This document shows, piece after piece, positions 1 through 6,218 of a stretch of DNA of 19,884 nucleotides (positions are counted from its first letter, which is position 1; each line of letters begins with the position of its first letter). The stretch comes from Anaerolineales bacterium (GTDB taxonomy: Bacteria > Chloroflexota > Anaerolineae > Anaerolineales > Villigracilaceae). A program made the position numbers and the translations under genes. The notes below the pieces were generated by a model that did no database searches, had not been told where the DNA came from, and saw only the letters and a program-made list of their open reading frames with translations. The DNA lies in NCBI GenBank assembly GCA_016928525.1, contig JAFGKO010000074.1, positions 1 to 19,884 of the forward strand, read 5' to 3'.

Positions 1-1
1 C

Positions 2-181
2 GGCGGGATGCTAACGGCGCTTTCCAATATCTATGGGTTTGGTCAGGTCAGTTTATCGTTCGATGTCTGGGGGGTAGCGCTGCTGATTCCCTTCATTGTC
101 CTTGTCAGTCTAGGGGGGAGTTATATCCCCGCGCGTTGGGCGGCGAGGTTGTCCATTGTGCGGGTGTTGCGGGAGGAGTGA
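2..181 (+). CDS. ABC transporter permease, FtsX/MacB-like, C-terminal fragment
   Basis: The gene enters from the left edge and only its last 59 residues are visible. They hold one hydrophobic segment (roughly residues 22-42, rich in L, I, V and F) followed by the cytoplasmic tail PARWAARLSIVRVLREE. A Pro-Ala-Arg-x-Ala-Ala-Arg motif ending in a short x-x-L-R-x-E tail is the usual end of FtsX/MacB-type permeases, which work with an ABC ATPase in export of lipoproteins, peptides or drugs. The matching ATPase, periplasmic domain and start lie outside the window. The call rests on this C-terminal pattern only, so the substrate cannot be given. It is the only gene in the left part transcribed in the same direction as the PPC gene that follows. 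Confidence 0.6.
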   Translation, partial: GGMLTALSNIYGFGQVSLSFDVWGVALLIPFIVLVSLGGSYIPARWAARLSIVRVLREE

Positions 182-242
182 TCCACAAAGTACACGAAGG
201 TCACTAATGTTTTTACCTGGTGTTCTTCGTGCCCTTCGTGGA
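182..242. repeat. Imperfect inverted repeat, CACGAAG type
   Basis: The left arm (about 182-205) and right arm (about 219-242) pair as an imperfect inverted repeat built of short CACGAAG-like units; both arms begin or end with TCCAC/GTGGA. It belongs to the same family as the gap elements at 8926-8974, 10906-10940, 12469-12532 and 14012-14072. It begins right after the permease stop codon and lies before the ribosome binding site of the next gene. Confidence 0.6.
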
Positions 243-266
243 TATAATCAGGGCGGAGAATTTTTC

Positions 267-662
267 ATGAAGGCATTCACATTTCGACTAAAACCCGGCC
301 AAGATTTGTTCGACGAAATCGAATCCGTTGTAGCAGAGAAGAATATTGAAGCAGGCTGCGTGCTCAGTGCTGTGGGGAGCCTGACGCATGCTGCGCTGCG
401 GCTGGCAAACCGTGACCATTTCTCGGAATACGACGGTCCCTTTGAAATCGTCTCGATGACCGGGACAGTCTCGGTCCATGGCTCGCATTTACACATCTCG
501 ATTTCGGATGGGGATGGGAAGACGATTGGCGGTCATCTCGTGCCGGGCTGCAAGATCTACACCACTGCAGAGATGGTGCTGGGGATTTTCGAGGATGTGA
601 TTTACAAGCGGGAATACGTGGAAGATTCGGGATATGATGAGTTGGTTGTTTCCAAAAAGTAA
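267..662 (+). CDS. PPC/DUF296 domain protein
   Basis: A 131-residue stand-alone PPC (plant and prokaryote conserved, DUF296) domain. The family signature is clear at about residues 71-91: HGSHLHISISDGDGKTIGGH, with the spaced histidines that coordinate metal in crystal structures of prokaryotic members. Small prokaryotic PPC proteins form trimers; some are described as DNA-binding, but their cellular role is poorly known. I chose the ATG at 267 because a GGAG ribosome binding site lies eight bases upstream and homology begins there. The longer frame from 156 reads through the end of the upstream permease gene and an inverted repeat and has no family resemblance. It converges on the ECF ATPase gene with only an 18-base gap. 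Confidence 0.85.
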   Translation: MKAFTFRLKPGQDLFDEIESVVAEKNIEAGCVLSAVGSLTHAALRLANRDHFSEYDGPFEIVSMTGTVSVHGSHLHISISDGDGKTIGGHLVPGCKIYTTAEMVLGIFEDVIYKREYVEDSGYDELVVSKK

Positions 663-680
663 GGCGAAACCATCCCCGCC

Positions 681-1478
681 CTAGTTCTTGAGTGCTTTCA
701 GAAACTCATCCTGATTCCGAACAACTTCCTTCAATCCCAACCGCAGTCCCAGGCGGGTGAGCTGCGGCGGGTCGACGTAAGTTTGGGCCAGGATTTCTTC
801 CTGCCCGAGCACTTCATTCGCGGGGCCATCCAGCAACACTTTCCCTTGAGACAGAGCAATCACACGTTCGAAGTTTTCGGCGCAGAAATCAATATCGTGT
901 GTAATCGTTATAACGGTCTTGCCGCGCTCGCGTAAAACAGCGATTGCGTTTGCCATGCGCGCGATGTTGGCAGCGTCCTGGCCGGTGGTAGGTTCGTCAA
1001 AGATAACGATGGGCGTATCCATAGCGATGATGGAGGCCAGCGCGACCATCTTGCGCCAGGTGAGGGACAGGTCGTAGGGATTGGTCTCTTTTTGTTCGGT
1101 AAGCTCTGTCAGCTTAAGGGCATCGTCCACCAGCGCTTCGACTTTTTCCATCTCGTAACCGAGATTTTTCGGACCGAAGGAGACTTCCTGGTGGACGGTC
1201 CTGGTAAACAACTGTTCGTCGGGGTTCTGGAAGACGTAGCCCACGCGGGAGGCGAGTTTTGCCACCTGGTATTTGGTCGTATCCCAATCCCCAATCAAAA
1301 CAGACCCGGAGGTCGGCTGTAAAAGTCCATTAAAATGTTTGACGAGGGTGGTTTTCCCGGCCCCGTTCTGCCCGATGATGGCGACCTGCTCGCCAGCTTC
1401 GATGGTCAGCGAGATACCGTTCAGCGCCTTGACCCCGGCGGGATAGGTGTAATGCAGGTCTTTGCTCTCGATTCTCAT
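681..1478 (-). CDS. ecfA2: ECF transporter ATPase subunit with degenerate signature motif
   Basis: A 265-residue ABC ATPase of the energy-coupling factor class (CbiO/EcfA). Visible motifs: Walker A GQNGAGKT (36-43), Q-loop VFQNPDEQLF (about 82-91), Walker B IVIFDEPT with catalytic Glu162, D-loop GQD, and the switch His194. The signature, normally LSGGQ, reads LSLTW (137-141, genome 1056-1070), so both glycines and the glutamine are lost while the frame and surroundings are intact. In ABC dimers the signature closes the ATP site on the partner's Walker A, so the composite site using the partner's Walker A should be weakened. The start overlaps the stop of the upstream ATPase gene by four bases (ATGA), which implies translational coupling and a heterodimer. 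The A1/A2 numbering is by convention only. Confidence 0.9.
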   Translation of the reverse strand: MRIESKDLHYTYPAGVKALNGISLTIEAGEQVAIIGQNGAGKTTLVKHFNGLLQPTSGSVLIGDWDTTKYQVAKLASRVGYVFQNPDEQLFTRTVHQEVSFGPKNLGYEMEKVEALVDDALKLTELTEQKETNPYDLSLTWRKMVALASIIAMDTPIVIFDEPTTGQDAANIARMANAIAVLRERGKTVITITHDIDFCAENFERVIALSQGKVLLDGPANEVLGQEEILAQTYVDPPQLTRLGLRLGLKEVVRNQDEFLKALKN

Positions 1479-2371
1479 GATTGACCCCCACCCTGTCCTC
1501 TACCCTGACGGGCACTCGCCCCTTTCAGGGAGAGGAAAAATCCCTGCGCTGCTTCATCGAGTGTGACGGGCAGACTTCGCTCTTTAGGCCACAACCCTTG
1601 TTTTTGCGCTTCACGCGTGGTTGATGTGTAACGAGAGATACCGAAGCCTTTACCGTCCAACACGTCGGAGGTGAGCACCTCGCTTGGTTTGCCATCCAGC
1701 AAAATCCGGCCCTCGTACAAGGCAACCACGCGGTCGGCGAACTGGGCGATCCATTCCACTTTGTGCTCGGCCAAGATGACAGTCATGCCGCGTTCAGCCA
1801 TCTTGCGGATCACGCCGAAGACCTCGCGCGTGCCGATGGGGTCCATCTGTGAGGTCGGTTCGTCGAGCACGAGCACCTTGGGTTCCATGACCAGGATTGA
1901 GGTCAGAGCGACGCGTTGCTGCTGTCCGCCGGAGAGCGAATAGGGGGAGCGGTCAGCCAGGTCGCGGATACCGGTCATTTCCAGGGCGCGTTCGACGCGT
2001 TCCTTCATCTCACTGCGCGGCACGCCGATGTTTTCCAACCCGAAGGCAATTTCTTCGAAAACAGTGTATTTCGCGCCGCTGATCTGGTTGAAAGGATTTT
2101 GGAATGCTAGACCGACGTTCAACACCCACTCATTCAGAGATGATTGCTGCGTTTCGACACCCGCTAGTTCGACCGTACCAGTCAATTCGCCTTTGTAGAA
2201 GTGCGGGATGAAACCTGAAAGCGTATAACACAGCGTGGACTTGCCCGCGCCGTTGGGGCCGATGATTGCAACGAACTCGCCCTCTTCAACTTGCAGGTCG
2301 ATGTTTTTGAGGACGGGCACGTCGGTGAGTGGATATTTGTAGGTGACGTTTTGCAGGTTTACGATAGACAT
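1475..2371 (-). CDS. ecfA1: ECF transporter ATPase subunit with canonical motifs
   Basis: A 298-residue ABC ATPase of the ECF class that would energise substrate uptake through the T and S subunits at the membrane. It shows Walker A GPNGAGKST (38-46), a Q-loop FQNPFNQISG (about 90-99), signature LSGGQ (146-150), Walker B VLVLDEPT with Glu171, and switch His203. All are canonical, in contrast to the partner gene. The last 20 or so residues (Lys-Gly-Ala-Ser-Ala-Arg-Gln-Gly-Arg-Gly and following Gly/Gln) are encoded by a CT-rich palindromic repeat at 1484-1540 and are probably not part of the family fold. The start codon has no clear ribosome binding site; a hairpin lies between it and the upstream ecfT. 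Confidence 0.93.
   Translation of the reverse strand: MSIVNLQNVTYKYPLTDVPVLKNIDLQVEEGEFVAIIGPNGAGKSTLCYTLSGFIPHFYKGELTGTVELAGVETQQSSLNEWVLNVGLAFQNPFNQISGAKYTVFEEIAFGLENIGVPRSEMKERVERALEMTGIRDLADRSPYSLSGGQQQRVALTSILVMEPKVLVLDEPTSQMDPIGTREVFGVIRKMAERGMTVILAEHKVEWIAQFADRVVALYEGRILLDGKPSEVLTSDVLDGKGFGISRYTSTTREAQKQGLWPKERSLPVTLDEAAQGFFLSLKGASARQGRGQGGGQS
1484..1540. repeat. Degenerate CCCTCTCCC-type palindromic repeat inside a coding region
   Basis: The plus strand carries a CCCCCACCCTGTCCTC arm, a loop, and a TTTCAGGGAGAGG arm. This matches the organisation of the elements at 10599-10687 and 12424-12458 but with a longer loop. It supplies the last codons of the canonical ECF ATPase gene and ends just before the four-base overlap with the next gene. 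Confidence 0.5.
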
Positions 2372-2382
2372 AAATTTTGTTC

Positions 2383-2405
2383 TGTGCGGGTCTCAAACCC
2401 GCACA
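2383..2405. repeat. Perfect 9-bp hairpin between ecfT and the ATPase gene
   Basis: TGTGCGGGT (2383-2391) pairs perfectly with ACCCGCACA (2397-2405) around a five-base loop. On the minus strand it sits eight bases past the ecfT stop codon and is not followed by a run of T, so it is a weak terminator at best. It may be a processing or attenuation structure. Its outer eight-base stem is the same as the GC core of the large hairpin at 3266-3320. Its GGGTCT-loop-ACCC core also resembles the hairpin at 7439-7468. Confidence 0.6.
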
Positions 2406-2412
2406 AAGCGAG

Positions 2413-3189
2413 CTAAGCCAGCCAGAACCGGCTGGCGATGGATGCAACGATCAGCAGGATCAGCCCCCAACGCAGGACTTTGTCTAGGCTGGAATCGGGG
2501 ATTTCATACAGGGAAGTTTTCGCCCGTGTGGATGTGAATCCGCGTGCTTCGATGGCGATGGCGCGTTCTTCTACTTCTACAAGTGAGCCAAATACGAGCG
2601 GCCCTACCAACGGCACTAAGGCACCAACACGCTTGTGGAAAGTGGACTGCGTATCCAGCCCGCGGGAGCGTTGGGCGGCGATGATGGTCTGTGCCTTGGC
2701 TTGCATCTGCGGGATGATTTGCAACGTGGAAATAATAACGTAGGCGAACTGGCCAGGCAAGCCGCGGCGGGTCAGGTCGGACATCAGTTCGCTAGGATGG
2801 GTGGTGAGCAGAAGGATAGCAAAAGATGAGATCATCACAAAAATGCGGGAGACGGTGATGAAGGCTTTTTCTACACTTTCGAGTGTTACGTCGAATATCC
2901 AGACAGCAAATAAAACGGTTTCACCACCAGGCAAGAATATGCTCTGCATCACGAACATGAACAACACCGCCGGCAAGATTAATTTGAATGCCACGTTCAG
3001 AAACTGGCGCTGAACACCGCCAATAAAACTCAGGAGGATGACAGGGATTGCCAATGTTGGGGCCAGCCACGGAAATGGTGATAGAAAAGTCAGGAAAATA
3101 AATGCAAAGACCATCGTAAGTTTGGTCAATGGGTTTAAGCGATGTAAAACGCTTTCGCGTTTCACAAAGAAGGATAATCGTTCAGACAT
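2413..3189 (-). CDS. ecfT: ECF transporter transmembrane (T) subunit, CbiQ/EcfT family
   Basis: A 258-residue membrane protein of the CbiQ/EcfT family, which couples ATP hydrolysis by the two A subunits to toppling of the S component. The N-terminal segment SVLHRLNPLTKL is typical of the family. About five hydrophobic helices lie at roughly 24-45, 48-63, 68-85, 110-130 and 235-257. The two cytoplasmic coupling-helix motifs with Ala/Ser-Arg-Gly are present: QRSRGLD near residue 175 and IEARGF near 222. The ATG has no ribosome binding site and a TATGAT hexamer lies only twelve bases upstream, so a near-leaderless transcript is possible. It is separated from the S gene by two strong hairpins and so may be expressed separately from it. 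Confidence 0.92.
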   Translation of the reverse strand: MSERLSFFVKRESVLHRLNPLTKLTMVFAFIFLTFLSPFPWLAPTLAIPVILLSFIGGVQRQFLNVAFKLILPAVLFMFVMQSIFLPGGETVLFAVWIFDVTLESVEKAFITVSRIFVMISSFAILLLTTHPSELMSDLTRRGLPGQFAYVIISTLQIIPQMQAKAQTIIAAQRSRGLDTQSTFHKRVGALVPLVGPLVFGSLVEVEERAIAIEARGFTSTRAKTSLYEIPDSSLDKVLRWGLILLIVASIASRFWLA

Positions 3190-3201
3190 GGGCTACTTTA
3201 T

Positions 3202-3228
3202 ATCATACAATATAGTATTACAGCGCAA
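3202..3228 (-). promoter_or_regulatory. Possible ecfT promoter
   Basis: On the minus strand TTGCGC (3228-3223) and TATGAT (3207-3202) are separated by 15 bases, shorter than the optimal 17. The surrounding AT-rich stretch ATACTATATTGTAT (3206-3219) is a partial palindrome. The location just upstream of ecfT and downstream of two hairpins fits a secondary promoter, but the match is weak. Confidence 0.3.
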
Positions 3229-3265
3229 GGTTGCATTGCTACTGCGCATTCACTGCCAGAGGTTA

Positions 3266-3320
3266 CCGAAAAAATGGTTGTGCGGGGGGCGCACGCCCCC
3301 CCGCACAACCATTTTTTCGG
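3266..3320. terminator. Perfect 24-bp hairpin, bidirectional terminator
   Basis: Bases 3266-3289 are the exact reverse complement of 3297-3320, with a seven-base loop CGCACGC. The stem has a GC-rich core (GGTTGTGCGGGGGG) flanked by a run of six A on one side and six T on the other. On either strand this gives a GC hairpin followed by T6, the form of a bidirectional intrinsic terminator. It lies in the S-to-T gap. Its perfect symmetry could also mark a recently inserted palindromic element. Confidence 0.75.
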
Positions 3321-3340
3321 GATTTTCTTGGAACTTTGCG

Positions 3341-3393
3341 CTATAATAATAGAGACCAGGGCTCTTGCAGAACCCTGGTCTCTATTATTATAG
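3341..3393. terminator. Perfect 21-bp hairpin just after the S-component gene
   Basis: Bases 3341-3361 are the exact reverse complement of 3373-3393, with an eleven-base loop CTCTTGCAGAA. The stem runs from an AT-rich base (CTATAATAATAG) to a GC-richer tip (AGACCAGGG). It starts seven bases past the S-component stop codon on the minus strand. The U-rich descending side (UCUCUAUUAUUAUAG) suggests a terminator or a 3' stabilising stem. With the next hairpin it makes a tandem pair that probably uncouples S from T, A and A. Confidence 0.7.
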
Positions 3394-3400
3394 TCTGCGC

Positions 3401-4093
3401 TTATCCGAGGAACTGGACCAGCACGAAAGCGGCAATGAGCACGAGGACGATCACTACTGCAATAGCAATAATTAGTTGTGTGCGGCCAGCGCCTTCTTCG
3501 ATTTCCACGTTTTCTGGGCGCGGGAAACGGGCCAGAAAGCGCCTGGAAAGTCCTTGCACGATGGCAAAGGCCAACAGGGCGGTAGAAATCTTATCTATGG
3601 GTTCAGCAATCATATTCGATCCCAAAACTGCGGATACTAAATCTTGTCCAGTTTGAAGAAGAAAAGCTGTTATGAAGGAAGAGCCGCTGGCCGTAATGCC
3701 GCCAAAGATCCATACACCAATGGGTGTGCTGACTACGATGGCTGCTAAAGCAATGAAGAAGCCAGTGATAGCGACTTTCCACCAGTTCTTGAACAGACCA
3801 GCATTTGCGCAAATCCCAGCAACAGCGCCAATTGCGGCTGCGACCGGGAACCAAGGGAACCAACCTGGATCCAGCACGATCCCTGCAATAACGTTGGAAA
3901 GCGTTCCTGTCAGGGCCCCTGCCCAGGATCCGCATATAACCCCTACAAGTACGGTGCCGATGCTATCGAGATAAACTGGCAGTTTGAGCACGAGCACGAT
4001 TTGACCGATGACGAGGTTGATAGCGATCGCTACCGGAATGAGCACCCAGGTCATGGTATTGAAGTCTTTTTTGATCGAATCAAAGAATTTCAT
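3401..4093 (-). CDS. ECF transporter S component, candidate nucleoside-specific
   Basis: A 230-residue, very hydrophobic protein with about six helices in the first 180 residues, the size and pattern of ECF S components that bind the substrate. Features seen include a DSIGTVLVG helix start, repeated small residues (GSWAGALTGTLSN), and a GSNMIAEPIDK loop. After a charged linker (about residues 182-204) an extra C-terminal hydrophobic helix follows, beyond the usual six. I chose the ATG at 4093 because AAAAGGAGA ends eight bases upstream; a GTG at 4099 is too close to it. The nucleoside hydrolase and ribokinase genes directly upstream suggest it imports nucleosides. That is inference from context; other ECF substrates cannot be excluded. 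T, A and A subunits follow downstream. Confidence 0.8.
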   Translation of the reverse strand: MKFFDSIKKDFNTMTWVLIPVAIAINLVIGQIVLVLKLPVYLDSIGTVLVGVICGSWAGALTGTLSNVIAGIVLDPGWFPWFPVAAAIGAVAGICANAGLFKNWWKVAITGFFIALAAIVVSTPIGVWIFGGITASGSSFITAFLLQTGQDLVSAVLGSNMIAEPIDKISTALLAFAIVQGLSRRFLARFPRPENVEIEEGAGRTQLIIAIAVVIVLVLIAAFVLVQFLG

Positions 4094-4166
4094 TTTCACA
4101 ATCTCCTTTTCTCATAATAAGGCGAATCTTGTGATGGGGTAGTGAAAACTTTGTCATATCTCTCAA
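4080..4166 (-). CDS. Possible 28-residue leader peptide before the S-component gene
   Basis: A near-perfect ribosome binding site AAGGAGGTG (4179-4171) is followed six bases past its GGAGG by a TTG at 4166. This opens a 28-codon frame beginning MRDMTKFSLPHHKIRLIM. It ends 14 bases inside the S-component gene in another frame, so translation could be coupled to it. No family is recognisable. The S-component frame itself is closed by a stop just upstream, so this strong site cannot serve that gene. It may be a real leader peptide or an orphan site. Confidence 0.3.
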   Translation of the reverse strand: MRDMTKFSLPHHKIRLIMRKGDCENEIL

Positions 4167-4217
4167 TTTGCACCTCCTTGGTTAAACTTTGACAGGCTCT
4201 CATGCCATGTTTGAGCT

Positions 4218-5159
4218 CTAGGAACGGCATAATGTTTCTATGCGTTCAACAAACAAATCGATGAAGTCCCGTGCCCGCACACCCAACGCTACTTTCATGT
4301 TGGCGGGCTTGCCGGTCATGCCAAAAAAATCGGCAAAAGTCTTACCCATCGAGACACCGCCGGAGATGTCCACGTCTACGTAGTATTCCTCATAATTGCA
4401 CAAATCGGGGGTAAAAGTCAAGGCCAATGTCAGCGGGTCGTTGATTACGCACCCCTGGATGCCCTGGTATTCATCATGGAATTCCATGTAAAAGCGCGTA
4501 GAGTCTGCGATGAAGGGTGCGATGGGCGATTTGATCTTTTGCAGCCTGGCCACATCCTCCGCCAGCAAGATGCACTCGTAGGTCACGTCCAACGGCGTCA
4601 ATGTGATTGGCATCCCGCTGTGGTAGACGATGTGCGCCGCGTGCGGGTCCACATAGGTGTTGAACTCGGCCAACGGCGTTGTGTTGCCCTCGTGCCGCAT
4701 TGCCCCGCCCATGATGAACACTTCCTTGACCGCTTCTATGATGCGTGGGTCTTTTCGAATAGCTAATGCGACGTTGGTCAGCGGACCGATTGCTACCAGA
4801 GTGATTTCTCCGGGATTGGACATGATCTTGTCGATCAGGAAATCGCATCCATGCTGGAGGATGGGCCTGCTCCCCGGTTCTGGCAGGTTTGCGTAACCCA
4901 GGCCGGTATTCCCGTGCGTTTCCGGCGCCAGCAGGGATGGCTGCACGAGCGGCAGTTCACAGCCTTTTGCCACCGGGATATGACTTGCGCCTGCCAGTTC
5001 CAGTATAGACAAGGCATTGCGTGTGCCTTGCTCCGCTGAACAATTGCCATGCACAACGGTCAGTCCTTCGAGCTGGATTTCCGGCGAAGCCAGCGCCAGC
5101 AGGATGGCGAGCGAATCGTCAATGCCGGGGTCGGTGTCGATGATGATACGTTTTTTCAT
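4218..5159 (-). CDS. Inosine-uridine preferring nucleoside hydrolase
   Basis: A 313-residue cytoplasmic hydrolase that would cleave ribonucleosides to free base and ribose. The N-terminal calcium-binding motif DTDPGIDD (residues 8-15) is intact. The mid-chain AEFNTYVDP (about 164-172) matches the ribose-contacting Asn motif, and length fits the family. In the C-terminal motif the calcium-ligand Asp241 is present in VINDPLTLAL, but the preceding residue, often His in the better-known members, is Asn240. Substrate preference is therefore uncertain. The gene lies between ribokinase (105-base gap) and the S component (125-base gap) on the same strand, consistent with uptake and breakdown of nucleosides. 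The ribosome binding site is weak. Confidence 0.93.
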   Translation of the reverse strand: MKKRIIIDTDPGIDDSLAILLALASPEIQLEGLTVVHGNCSAEQGTRNALSILELAGASHIPVAKGCELPLVQPSLLAPETHGNTGLGYANLPEPGSRPILQHGCDFLIDKIMSNPGEITLVAIGPLTNVALAIRKDPRIIEAVKEVFIMGGAMRHEGNTTPLAEFNTYVDPHAAHIVYHSGMPITLTPLDVTYECILLAEDVARLQKIKSPIAPFIADSTRFYMEFHDEYQGIQGCVINDPLTLALTFTPDLCNYEEYYVDVDISGGVSMGKTFADFFGMTGKPANMKVALGVRARDFIDLFVERIETLCRS

Positions 5160-5264
5160 ATAAATCGCCTGAGCAGAGCGTAGCGCAACCGATGGGCTTT
5201 TCAGCAGAAGCGCTTCCCCCTTCGGGGACGATGCGACTGCGACCTCGCGATGCTCGGTCTCCGC

Positions 5265-6179
5265 TCAGAGTGGAGAGTCTCCTATTAATTTCTCCACATC
5301 TTGCGTCGTCGGTAGCGACGGCTGCGCGCCGAATTTTGTCGCTGCCAGCGCGCCGGATGCGTTACCGTAGCGCACGGCATCTTCTAGCGGTTTGCCTCTT
5401 AGCAAAGCCGCAGCCAGCCCGCCGATAAAGGCATCGCCAGCCGCAGTCGTGTCAACTACGTCTACTTTGAAAGATGGGACGTGCTGGATGTTTTCGCGCG
5501 TTACAAGTAACGCGCCGTTACTGCCCAGCGTCACAATGACGGTTTTCACGCCTTTCTCCAGGAGCGTCCGCGCGGCGGATTCGGCGGAGGAGACATCTGT
5601 GACCGGTTGACTGCTCAGCAACTGCAATTCGCTTTCGTTGGGAACCAGGATATCCACGTCAGCCAGGAGGAAGTCCGGGAGCGGGCGGGCAGGTGCGGGG
5701 TTGAGAATGACGCGCAGTCCGTTTTGACGGGCGACGCTGGCGGCGTGGATGACGGTCTCTAAAGGAATTTCAAGCTGGAGCAGCAGCATGTCCGCATCCC
5801 GAAAAGAGACGGCCTCCACATCCGCCGGAACAACTTTGCCGTTCGCGCCGGGTGAGAGCACGATGCTGTTTTGCCCGGATGCATCGACTACAATGATCGC
5901 CGTTCCCGTTGCGGCCGGGTCGGCCTTGACATGCGATGTATCGACGTTATTCTTTTGCAGGTTTTGGATGAGTGCCGGGCCGAAGGAGTCATTTCCAACG
6001 CGACCGACCATTGCAACCGATGCCCCCTGCCGGGCCACAGCGACGGCCTGGTTGGCGCCTTTGCCCCCCGGGATGATGGCCAGGTCTTCGCCGCTGATGG
6101 TTTCGCCGGGAGCCGGGAAACGAGGCGCACGCACAACCAGGTCGGCATTCAGGCTTCCGATGACGAGGATATCGGCCAT
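5265..6179 (-). CDS. rbsK: Ribokinase-family (PfkB) sugar kinase
   Basis: A 304-residue PfkB-family kinase, most like ribokinase, which forms ribose 5-phosphate from ribose and ATP. Seen: N-terminal GSLNADLVV, the sugar-binding GGKGANQAVAVA (about 38-49), VGRVGNDSFG, and the C-terminal anion-hole and catalytic motif DTTAAGDAF with the catalytic base near Asp249. AAGD in place of GAGD is normal in ribokinases. Two in-frame ATG codons exist (6188 and 6179); I prefer 6179 because MADILVIGS matches the family start, though neither has a strong ribosome binding site. Placed just before the nucleoside hydrolase, it would use the ribose that enzyme releases. Confidence 0.9.
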   Translation of the reverse strand: MADILVIGSLNADLVVRAPRFPAPGETISGEDLAIIPGGKGANQAVAVARQGASVAMVGRVGNDSFGPALIQNLQKNNVDTSHVKADPAATGTAIIVVDASGQNSIVLSPGANGKVVPADVEAVSFRDADMLLLQLEIPLETVIHAASVARQNGLRVILNPAPARPLPDFLLADVDILVPNESELQLLSSQPVTDVSSAESAARTLLEKGVKTVIVTLGSNGALLVTRENIQHVPSFKVDVVDTTAAGDAFIGGLAAALLRGKPLEDAVRYGNASGALAATKFGAQPSLPTTQDVEKLIGDSPL

Positions 6180-6218
6180 AGCGTCCATTAAAACACAGAA
6201 AAGCCGAATTGGTTTGTA

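Noticed and set aside
156..266. Upstream extension of the PPC gene to an ATG at 156
   Set aside because: It overlaps the permease gene and the inverted repeat and adds no family-like sequence; the ATG at 267 has a proper ribosome binding site.
4094..4217. Riboswitch upstream of the S-component gene
   Set aside because: No recognisable purine, preQ1, TPP, FMN or cobalamin aptamer elements were seen; only a strong ribosome binding site and short imperfect palindromes.
5160..5264. Regulatory or RNA element between ribokinase and nucleoside hydrolase
   Set aside because: Only a 5-bp CCCC-loop-GGGG hairpin near 5215-5228 and GC-rich repeats of short words; nothing firm enough to annotate.
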